Below are positions 22,974-32,056 of a DNA stretch of 64,000 nt, in pieces. The translations under genes were made by a program, and so were the position numbers. The notes beneath the pieces were generated by a model. That model saw only the letters and a program-made list of their open reading frames with translations, ran no database searches and had not been told where the DNA came from. This DNA is from Sabellastarte sp. h YS-2021 (taxonomy: Eukaryota > Annelida > Polychaeta > Sabellida > Sabellidae), in assembly GCA_964017235.1 (NCBI GenBank), contig OZ024929.1, forward strand, positions 63,459,603 through 63,523,602. The letters run 5' to 3'. The number at the start of each line of letters is the position of its first letter. The first letter of the stretch is position 1.

Positions 22974-23164
22974 ATTATAAAACGGACACCTGCGCAGTCG
23001 ACGAAAATGCGTCTCTGCGCATTTCGTGAGAGTACTTTTATAGAGGAACAAATGTACGCTGTTCCAACCTGCAAACATGGTTGCGCAACATAATCTCGAA
23101 AATAAAATTGAAAACAAACAAAATCAGTGAACATTGGATAAAACTACAAAAATCGTTTTATAAT
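22974..23164. mobile_element. MITE with 11-bp inverted ends
   Basis: ATTATAAAACG at 22974-22984 and its exact reverse complement at 23154-23164. About 190 bp, comparatively GC-rich inside (TGCGCAGTCGACG), unlike the surrounding PLE sequence. No coding capacity. Confidence 0.55.
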
Positions 23165-23322
23165 AGAAATAAACTACTTTTGCTTGGACTTTATTGGCGA
23201 TTCAATCACAAAAATACCCTCTAAATAAAGGACTCGTGCCTCCGGCCCTCGTCCTTTATTTGAAGTTATTTTTGTGATTGAATCGCCAATAAAGTCCGCG
23301 CATACGTAGTTTATTTCTACAA
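23164..23322. mobile_element. Long-palindrome MITE (foldback)
   Basis: The arms TAGAAATAAACTAC and GTAGTTTATTTCTA form the outer ends. A near-perfect inner hairpin is built on GGACTTTATTGGCGATTCA and its inverse, with AATAAAGGAC / GTCCTTTATT around a GC-rich centre. The whole 159 bp can fold on itself. It abuts the previous MITE inside PLE-C. Confidence 0.65.
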
Positions 23323-23584
23323 TAAACAAAATTATATCAAAATGATGTTTTAACAAACCAAATCACGTCATTATTACTTAAAACACATATTTAGTCAAAT
23401 TTACGTCATAAATCTTCAGATGACGTCAAAAATAATTATTTTTTTTACTACATCACAAAAATCAAACTTTTTAAATTTTTGCAATTTTTCACCATGAGAT
23501 CACAAAATCGAAAATTTTTAAATTTTATATATTTTTTTTCAAATTCACTATAATTTTTTTTTCTGGATGTACTTTGTTATGCAG

Positions 23585-23690
23585 TGCCCACACTTTATCA
23601 TTATATGGTGGCAATATAATTGACTTGAACCAGTGCCCACACTTCATCATTATATGGGGGCAATATGATTGACTTGTATGACCATTGGTT
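23585..23690. repeat. Two-unit tandem repeat (about 53 bp)
   Basis: CAGTGCCCACACTTTATCAT and a near copy follow each other at about 23582 and 23631, between a - strand and a + strand PLE piece. Confidence 0.55.
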
Positions 23691-24303
23691 ATAATTACCC
23701 TTACATACAATTCTCACAGTAAGGCAATCAAAGACATTGTGGAGAAGAATTTTCACATGCTAAATCTTGACAAGGAAGTGGGCTATTTGTTTCAAGAAAA
23801 ACCTCTGATTTCATACCGTAGGAACAGGAACATAAGAGACATGCTGGTCCACTCTAAATTCAGTTCAAAAGATGTGTCTGGCATGACTTTGCCATGTGGT
23901 AGAAAACGTTGTCTTACATGTCCCTTTGTTTTCAATGAGGTACACACAGTTGAGGGCCCTAGAGGTAAATTTACTCCTTCAGGTAGATTTTCTTGTATTA
24001 GCAAAGATGTCATTTATTGCATTGCATGTACTAAATGTGGAGAGATTTATATCGGGGAAACAGAAAGGAGGTTAGGAGATAGGATAAGAGAACACTTGAG
24101 AGATGTCAAGAACAAGAATAGACATAAAGAGGTGGCTATTCACTTCAACTCTTTTGGCCACAGTTTAGATCATTTCAGAGTGCAAGTTCTGTTTTGAAAA
24201 CATCAATGGTAATTTGGCCCGGAAAATCAAGGATAGTTACTTCATTATGAAATTTGGCTGTGTGTACCCATTGGGTATGAACAGAGACAATGGAATTGTA
24301 GTA
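23690..24303 (+). pseudogene. PLE-D: PLE linker, cysteine cluster and GIY-YIG nuclease
   Basis: This is the best-preserved endonuclease region in the window. It starts at LTYNSHSKAIKDIVEKNF and keeps CGRKRCLTCPFVFNEVH without the stop of PLE-A. It runs into the GIY-YIG domain with intact CGEIYIGETERRLGDRIREHL and HFNSFGH. One extra T near 24195 shifts the frame just before the C-terminal ENINGNLARKIK segment. The RT part is missing (5' truncation). In the family this domain is the nuclease used for target nicking. Confidence 0.85.
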
Positions 24304-24900
24304 TTAATGTTATCTCTCTTACAATTTGTTTATTCAAAGTTAATAAAGTTTTGCTGCTTCGCTCTTTTAAATATCCATATAAAATAATAAACAAAGTAAA
24401 AACAAAGAGCATAATTTATTTTTTTTTGGTATGCTCTTTGTTTTTACTTTATTAATTTATATATAATTTGTTTAATTTCAATTCTTTTGTTGAGGATATT
24501 GATTTTTATTCTCATAGTTAAAATTGTGCGAATTTAAGAAATTTTGGATTTTTTGACATTATAGCGAACTTCAAAAAAAAAATTTTAAAATTTAAAAATT
24601 TTCGATTTTGTGACGTCATAGTGAAAAATTGCAAAAAATTAAAAATTTTGATTTTTGTCACGTCATAATAAAAAAAATAATTTTTTTGTGAGGTCATCTT
24701 AAGATTTATGATGTAAATATGACTAAAATATGTGTTTTAAGTAATAAGAACGTGATTTGGTTAATTAAAACGTCATTTTGATGTAATTTTGTTTCTTTAC
24801 ACATAAAGAGAGCTTTTTTCAAATTTAAACAATTGTAAGCTATTTCTGATGAAAAAGTGAAGCTCCGAAAGGCTCAAATAAATATATTTTTTGTATTTAC
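24304..24900 (+). mobile_element. PLE-D 3' region with nested palindromic unit
   Basis: Family 3' region, interrupted at 24333-24464. The hammerhead at 24846-24875 is altered: stem II 5' side mutated (AAAAG) and an extra G in GAAAGGCTC. Confidence 0.7.
24333..24464. mobile_element. Palindromic PLE-end unit with 10-bp target duplication
   Basis: 132 bp between AATTTGTTTA at 24323-24332 and 24465-24474. The arms are AAGTAAAAACAAAGAGCATA and its inverse. The hammerhead core is absent. Confidence 0.75.
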
Positions 24901-24904
24901 TTTT

Positions 24905-25636
24905 ATTATTTTACACAGATCTGGACTGGGTATGTTTTCCCGGACATGCTTATGTGCGATTGCACCTATTTCTGGCCTTTTTCAGGGTCCAGCTTTCTAA
25001 TGTAACAGAAGTCAGATCACAGAATGTCCTTCCCATGTTTGTCTTTGTAAAGTGGGTCCCTCTTGTATAAGGCATTAGCAGTCCCTCATAAAATCAGTTA
25101 TAGCCTTTGTAATTTTAACTGAAAAGAAATCAGTTTTCATCTTTTCCTTCTGTTTTATCTCATATGTAGTCACCTGCAAGTACCCAAGCGTCCAACAATC
25201 ATGGTTCTCTGGAGTCTCAGACTCTGTTGTCCCTTCAGACTCCTCGAACTGCTGTATCTTATCCTCCTGCTTCCTAACCTCCTGGTCAGGTGTTGGGATC
25301 TCTCTGGGTCTATGGGATGACTTTCGAGATAGCCCCTTGAGATGACTTACCATGCGCCTAGCCCAGCTTCATATCTCCTGTTTCAAATTTCCTTATAACT
25401 TTCTTCCTTTATGGCATTTTCAAATTGAACAACTCAATAAATACAAATTTCCTTCACTGTTAAATGTCACTGTGATAAATCTTAGCTGTTGAAAATAAAG
25501 TTGATGCACCTCTGAAGGTAGAAACAACAATGAGTGAATTGATGTGACTTGCGACTTTATACTCTTCCTCACTTTTACAACTATTCTCCTCTGAGTCACT
25601 GTCAATTTATCTTTTCTGTTGGCAGACAAAAAGAGT
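24905..25636. other. Intron sequence; uncertain - strand frame at 25075-25353
   Basis: A 92-codon - strand frame (MVSHLKGLSRKSSHRPRE...) is hydrophilic, rich in Glu, Gln and Lys, and matches no family I know. Its base composition is less AT-rich than the flanks. It may be a fragment of a mobile element or chance. Confidence 0.3.
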
Positions 25637-25650
25637 TATCGTTTGGGGAT

Positions 25651-25860
25651 ATGACTAAATATGTGTTTTAAGTAATAATGACGTGATTTGCTTTGTTAAA
25701 ACATCATTTTAATGTAATTTTGTTTATTTACATATAAAAAGAGCTTTCTTTCAAATTTAAACAATTGTAAGCTATTTCTGTTGAAGGAGTGAAGCTCTGA
25801 AAGCTCAAATAAATTTATTTATTTTATATGCTCTTTGTTTTTACTTTGTTTATTATTTTA
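25651..25860 (+). mobile_element. Solo 5'-truncated PLE 3' end with 14-bp target duplication
   Basis: Flanked by TATCGTTTGGGGAT at 25637-25650 and 25861-25874. The insert runs from ATGACTAAATATG to TTATTATTTTA and includes a dead hammerhead (CTGTTGA, core A replaced by T, at about 25778). It defines the family's 3' terminus. Confidence 0.85.
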
Positions 25861-25874
25861 TATCGTTTGGGGAT

Positions 25875-27160
25875 TACCAGTTATATTTTATCTCTCGTGA
25901 CTTATCTTTTCAATCGAGTTATCATTAAGGCTTTAAGAGTTATCTCTTATGTCTTATATGACTTAACTTTTTAATCAGGAAGCCTGCCTGGACATATCTT
26001 CTACAAACCACAGAAATTGGTGCTAAGATGTCGGGATGGCTGAAAAGATTCATTGTTAGACTTGGAATCTGTTATGAGTTATTTTTCCACATCAAAAGAT
26101 TAATCTTTGCCATAAAAGTATATATTAGGGTAAACAATAGTCTCTTCATGAAAACATTGAGCAGATCACAAGTAAAAATATAAATTCACAATGCCATTAT
26201 GATTGGGGAAAATTGGTGGAATATTAGCCGTCTCCTGGAAATTCACTGACAAAGAATTTTTAAAACATGTTTTAAACCTCTCCAGAACAGACGCAACCAT
26301 GAAAAAAGGGAAAAAGTGTGAAAAGATAAATCATCTGGCCGATAAGATTGCAGAAGATTTTGCTCCCAATTGTGAAATTGTGGTGGATGGGATGTCACTT
26401 GGCATAAGTGAAACAGAGGCGTAAACACAAAGATGTGTAGGGAGATAGTACTATAAGACCTTAATCTTGTCTCTGTTATAACATAGTATAAATCTTACTG
26501 TAAACAGAGCTAAAAACAACTGTTTTGATGGGACTTTTCCATGTGTGATAGGAATTCTGGTTTAATCTGTGTTGTGAAATTATTACTTCTGTTTATTTTC
26601 AACAGCTGTTGTGTGCACTAGATAGAAATAAACTCTTTTTGAAAAAAAAAATGTGAAAATGTCAAAATAGAATAGATAATAGAATAGATAAGAACTAGGT
26701 AACAAATATATTGATAAAGTTAAACTCTCGTTTGTTTCTACTCTTATATACATTATGCCATAGGCAACATGTATATGATTCAGAGATAAAAATGAAGTTT
26801 TACGATTAAAAACCAATAATTGAAATACCTGTTCACCATTCGATCTGTGGATTAATGTGTAATGCTTGACTTTGTAGATATAAATTTTTTAACCATTTTA
26901 ATGATTTTAAACTGAAATTGAAGCACTTAATCCCAGTTTATTGGATAAAGAAAGTTTTGTTATTGCCATAAAATGTTGATTATTTAATGATTCACGGCCT
27001 AAAATGTAATTATTATTCTTGCCTTGCATGTTTAACAACAAATGACTTCATAAAAAATAGGGTGTATAGTTTAACAGTTGATACAAAAACACAGGTTCAG
27101 TGGTGAGTGAATTTAAAGATTTTCCGTATTTCTGTTCTTCATTTTCTCTTTTGTAATTAA
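25875..27160. other. Intron sequence; no gene recognised
   Basis: A 73-codon + frame at 26203-26424 (MGKIGGILAVSWKF..., ending in stop) has no recognised domain. Confidence 0.35.
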
Positions 27161-27164
27161 TATA

Positions 27165-28555
27165 ATTAAATTAAAATTGTTCGAGTTTGAAAAATTTTCG
27201 ATTTTTTGACATCATAGTGAATTTTAAAAATTTTTTAAAAATTTTAAAGTTTTCGATTTTGTGACATCATAGACTATGACTAGTGGTGGGAATCGGACTT
27301 AAAAATCAAAATCGATTAATCGGAAAAGTCCGGTGATGATTAATCGAGTCGAATCGATTTTTGGGTCATACAGGGACTTTTACAAAATTCCTTCCATAAA
27401 AAATATGAACTGACGGATTTACAAATACATGGGTTAGCATGAAGTGGATCGATTTATGGAGTGGGTCAAATTATCAAGAAATTGTACCAAAATAAAAGTT
27501 TACTATATTCCTGTATCATAATTTTTTTGGAAAAGTTTTCAAGTACATGTCGTTAAATATAATAATTTAAATTATAAAAAATAAAGTTTATTGCCCTTCT
27601 CATGAGAGGGAAAATCCTGACTGCAATTACATCATAGTACATTTTTCAAACCAAATCTATTGATCATGGATTTATTGCTACTTTGTTTCTTTTGAACATT
27701 GATCTCGGTTTCTAGTAGAAATAACTGTCGGTAATATTCTTTGAAATCTATCAATATTTCCTGATATATTAATGATATATATGTTGAACTGTGGTTCTAT
27801 GTTATCTTTAATTCATTTACGATCGTAAAATAGCTATTTTCTGGAATAAAATGGAAGCAAATTCTGTCACTTTATTGTCAAGAAGTGTCATAGATGATAA
27901 TAAACATGTAAACTTCTAAATAGTGACAAATGTGTTAAAGTAACATAAAATATCAGTATGACAGAATTCAGCTAATTAAACTGAACATAATGGTGAAAAA
28001 TTATAAAAATTGGACAAGAAATAAGGAAGTTATGGCTACTTAAACATACATTGAACATAAAAATGAAGTACCGCGATCGCATAATTTCCCGATTATCACC
28101 CTTAAGGACTTCATAAAACAATAAAAGTCCATAAAAATTATAAGAACGATCTCACATTGTACTATTTTTATTATCGTCCACTCAAAACGTCTTCCATATT
28201 TTCGTGGTTTTTTTCGTCGCCAACATTTCCAATGGGATCTATGTAGATGCTAAAACATGGACTTGAGTTCGGAAATCGAACTTGGCGAATCGCTCCACCA
28301 ATAGTCATCGTGAAACAATGACAAAAAAAATTAAAAATAATTTTTTGTGATGTCATCTTAAGATTTATGACATAAATATGACCAAATATGTGTTTTAAGT
28401 AATAATGACGTGCTTTGGTTCGTTAAAACATCATTTTGATGTAATTTTGTTTATTTACATATAAAAAGAGCTTTTTTTTCAAATTTAAACAATTGTAAGC
28501 TGTTTTTGATGAAGGAGTGAAGCTCTGAAAGCTCAAATAAATTTATTTTTTGTAT
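27165..28555 (+). mobile_element. PLE 3' region fragment, split by a 1-kb element
   Basis: PLE 3' sequence at 27165-27272 and 28312-28555, including a mutated hammerhead (TTGATGA at about 28506). Confidence 0.65.
27273..28311. mobile_element. Non-autonomous DNA element (about 1.04 kb)
   Basis: Imperfect 17-bp inverted ends (ACTATGACTAGTGGTGG on the left; the right end read inward is ACGATGACTATTGGTGG). Inside, AATCGATTAATCGG-type words occur near the left end. The TAGTGGTGGGAATCG start resembles hAT-type ends, but I could not define a target duplication. No transposase. Confidence 0.45.
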
Positions 28556-28764
28556 GCTAGTGTAACCCCTGCCCTCAGTGAATACATTGGACAGATACTT
28601 TGACCATCAAAATTGTGGCTTATTACACTGCGGTGAACAAATTGCTATATTCCGGGTAACTTCCATGTTATATGGCAAGGAGTACACAGCTTCACTACCC
28701 TTCCGCCCCAAGAAACTTTGCTTGATGATCAGGCATATATTATTACCAGGTAGTGGTCTTATTT

Positions 28765-28970
28765 TACTAGCCATATAAAATAAAAAACAAAGTAAAAACA
28801 AAGAGCATACAAAAAAAATTTATCTGAGGTTTTGGAGCTTCACTCCTTCATCAGAAATTTATTATTAAGCTCCGAAAGCTCAAATAAATTAATTTTTTTG
28901 TATGCGCTTTGTTTCTACTTTGTTTATTATTTTATATGGATATTTAAAAGAGCGAAGTAGCAAAACTTTA
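28765..28970. mobile_element. Inverted pair of PLE ends with degenerate hammerheads
   Basis: A - strand end (28769-28855, stem and GAAA mutated) faces a + strand end that lacks its CTGATGA half (28866-28970). The 28556-28768 piece to the left is unrelated unique sequence with a 66-codon frame of unknown meaning. Confidence 0.6.
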
Positions 28971-28982
28971 TGAACTTGGAAT

Positions 28983-29640
28983 ATCTAAGAACAAAAATTG
29001 ACATAAAGAGGTAGGCTATTCACTTCAACTCTTTTGGCCACAGTTTAGATCATTTCAGAGTGCAAGTTCTGTTTGAAAACATCAATGGTAATTTTGGCCA
29101 GGAAAATCAAGGAAACTTACTTCATTGTGAAATTTGGCTGTGTACCCACTGGGTATAAATAGGGACAATGGAATTGTAGTATAAATGTTATCTCTCTTAC
29201 AATTTGATTAATTTGAATTCTTTTGTTGAGGATATTGATTTTTATTATCATAGTTAAAAATTTGCGAATTAAACAATTTTGAGATTTTTGACATTAAAGT
29301 GAATTTTTGAATAATTGAAATTTTTTTTTAATTTTCGATTTTGTGACGTCATGGTGAAAAATTGCAAAAATTTAAAATTTTGATTTTTGTGACGCAATAG
29401 TAAAAAATATTTTTTTGTGACGTCATCTTAAGATTTATGACGTAAATATGACTAAATATGCGTTTTAAAGTAATAATGACGTGCTTTGGTTTGTTAAAAA
29501 CATCGTTTTGATGTAATTTTGTTTATTTACAAATGAAAGGAGATTCTTTTGAAATTTAAACAATTGAAGCCTCGAAACTGCAAATAAATTTATTTTTTTG
29601 GTATGCTCTTTGTTTTTACTTTGGTTATTATTGTATGTAA
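28983..29640 (+). pseudogene. PLE fragment: GIY-YIG C-terminus and 3' region
   Basis: Starts inside the nuclease at the NRHKEVAIHFNSFGH-like segment, with small indels. It continues through the 3' region and retains only the last part of the hammerhead. A short - strand PLE tail follows at 29641-29715, giving an inverted arrangement. Confidence 0.7.
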
Positions 29641-29715
29641 TATTTATACTACAATTCCATTGTCCCTGCTCATACCCAGTCGGTAAACACAGCCAAATTT
29701 CATAATGAAGTAATC

Positions 29716-29890
29716 TTTTGTGGAATTAAGATTTTATTATGCATCCTATTAGCCTTTTGATGATAAATATTTTCTATTTCCCTTTTAATTAATCTATACT
29801 CTTCAATTAAATCAGCCGTTGGCGTTTGGCATATAGTGTCCTCTAGAGTCTCTAATCTCTGAAGTTGGCACATCGTATGCATCTATCTGC
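29716..29890 (-). pseudogene. L1-like LINE ORF2 fragment
   Basis: About 58 codons with the pattern LETLEDTICQTPT...EEYRLIKREIENIYHQKANR. This resembles the coiled linker between the endonuclease and RT of L1/Tx1-type LINEs. No catalytic motif is present. Confidence 0.45.
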
Positions 29891-30369
29891 TTAAACTAGA
29901 ACTTCATCTAATAAAATACAGTACCACAAAAACAATAAATAATTTATAATCCTTCAACCAAACCAAAATATTCAGATTTTCCTGGAATAATTTGTATAAA
30001 ATAAGCCATATGTTATAAACTATGAATTGATAAGTTACAGCTAGATAAAGTTAGGCTGAATATTCACAAAAATGCAAGTGTACTTCTTTGACATAATGAA
30101 GTTGAACACGTGAATGCCATTGCAAATAAGTGACATCTTCAACATGTGTGACATCACAGGGCTTTAAAGTGTTATTTCCTCCTAACTGGGTCATGAATGG
30201 CCAGTCCGTTTTTCTGATTGAAAACCTATAGAACACCACACTCCCAAATGTGAAATTTTCAATTTCATCTCAAGCTTCTAATGTGATTCCTGGGTTTTTA
30301 TTGATTAAGTTCTCTGCAGATCCTGTTTTCCTTTCTTGTAAACTAAAAAATATATAAAGGACATTATGA
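29891..30369. other. Intron sequence; no gene seen
   Basis: AT-rich DNA up to the right-hand (B2) end of the Ngaro-like element. Confidence 0.4.
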
Positions 30370-30515
30370 ACAGTTTCTAGAGGTCGTAGATTAAAGCCAC
30401 AAGGTCAGAATAATGTAAGCTGCTGAGTGTTTGGGCATATTTTATTTTACATGTTAGTATATGTTTAAAATATAAAGTTTGCAGATTTTATGGATGAAAT
30501 CTGAAAAACCACCAA
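30370..30515 (-). repeat. Split direct repeat B2
   Basis: 146 bp, apparently identical to B1 at 30911-31056. Confidence 0.85.
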
Positions 30516-30709
30516 TCACAATATGCTCTCTGATAAAATGAATACAACTCGTGTAAAAGAACCTGATATCACATAAAATAATAAAAACTGTTACAACTAG
30601 TGAACATAAAAGAATTAATTTTATTTATTTGGCAACTAGTACCCAAACCCATGCACCCCATCATAATACAATCGTTTAGCCTGCTGGACGTGGGGGTGGG
30701 ACTGGAGGG

Positions 30710-30917
30710 CTCTTTTTAACTTCTATCTGTAACCTTGTATGTCCTTCGATTGCAGAATCCAATATGATGGACCCTATCGTTTCATACGCTTCATGAAGCG
30801 TGAAGTGACCTGCTATTGGTGGAGAACTACGAACCAGAACAGCAATAGTAAATTCTATTAAGGTCGACCATAAACTGACTGGACAGGCCCCTATACAGGC
30901 CGTGTCGTACACAGTTT
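30710..30917 (-). repeat. Split direct repeat A2
   Basis: 208 bp, matching A1 at 36144-36351 at a constant offset of 5434. Its last 7 bases overlap B1. Confidence 0.85.
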
Positions 30918-31056
30918 CTAGAGGTCGTAGATTAAAGCCACAAGGTCAGAATAATGTAAGCTGCTGAGTGTTTGGGCATATTTTATTTTACATGTTAGTA
31001 TATGTTTAAAATATAAAGTTTGCAGATTTTATGGATGAAATCTGAAAAACCACCAA
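30911..31056 (-). repeat. Split direct repeat B1
   Basis: 146 bp; ends just downstream of the recombinase frame's end region. Overlaps A2 by 7 bp. Confidence 0.85.
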
Positions 31057-31069
31057 GCGCCAATCCGAG

Positions 31070-32021
31070 CTAAGATGAAATGACCTTGGCAAAGGTGAGA
31101 GGGATAATGGAGGGAGCCACAGATGCGTTTTGCAAATACTGCCATACCGCCGAGCTCCGCCACAACCCGTGGGCCATAATGTGTTGGAGCTGAACATTAT
31201 TATCAAATGCCATGGTAGCTCCAGATCTTCTGAAGGAATGAAACCCATGCCCTCTAATAGGAATGTGTAAATGGGTAAGGACGGTTTTCAATGCCGCTCT
31301 GATGGTGGTGTCTATAACCACGGTATAAGGAGAATTTTTGTGAACGAATAAGGGAGCTTGAGGATGGAGGGGTCTGGACTCAATCAATTCCTTGATAGCC
31401 CTGACAGGACATAGTCGGGGATTTTTAAGGTTTGGAATCTGAACAAAGTGATGGGCTGATCGATCTTGCAAGGTTTTTGTCCATTTCAACAGAATATGGG
31501 CCCCTGGATGAAGGAACAATACGTCCTGACGGAGAATGTGGCGGTATGGATCAAAAGCCGCCTTGGAATGGGGGGCAATGTTTGACATGCGCAGAAATGC
31601 AAAGAAAGCTATTAAAAAGGCAGCTCTGAAGAGGGGGGGGGTCTGAGAGAATGTCGCAAGCCGCCGAAATAAAATGCATCATATTAATATCAAACACACC
31701 TCTGACTGTTGGGGAATAGGTGAAGTTAATTTTTATACTCCTAAGATACGCCCCCACCAGGGGGCTCTCTAAAGGGGCTATGTCCCAGTGATAATTTTTT
31801 GCCATGAATCTTAAAGATGACATGTAATTTAACATGACCTTATGAGAAATCTGATTGATGAACAGATATTCAAGAAAAGTAATGATGGAGTGAATTGTGA
31901 ATTCCAAGGGTAAATCCATAAATAACACAAATGCCAGGTAAGTGGAGAAGTGGACTCTATGAGAAGCCCTGGTGGATGGTCTGTATGCTATCCTGATTCT
32001 GTGAATTGCTGCTTCTGCCAA
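31070..32021 (-). pseudogene. Tyrosine recombinase, frameshifted at a C9 run
   Basis: The N-terminal half (from 32021: MAEAAIHRIRIAYRPSTRASH, with a SAM-like helical domain) and the C-terminal half (from about 31620) lie in different frames. The break falls at a run of nine G on + (31629-31637); one base fewer would restore the frame. All catalytic residues are present in the second half: Arg in LRMSN, HSFRR (HxxR), AHGLW (second His) and VWQYL (Tyr nucleophile). In this family the enzyme inserts the circular cDNA. The frameshift could be real or a homopolymer reading error. Confidence 0.85.
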
Positions 32022-32056
32022 GGCATTGGAAGGAGCTCCCAGATTTCGATCTACAA

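Larger units (their letters stand above)
22870..23560 (-). mobile_element. PLE-C 3' region (-), with two nested MITEs
   Basis: A - strand 3' region: hammerhead at 22898-22926, then the family's AT-rich part at 23323-23560. It is interrupted by two small inverted-repeat elements at 22974-23164 and 23164-23322. Confidence 0.7.

Noticed and set aside
30676..30912. A short frame (MYDTACIGACPVSLWSTLIEF...) repeated at 36137-36370
   Set aside because: It lies in the A repeats of the Ngaro-like element and is identical because the repeats are identical, not because it is a gene.
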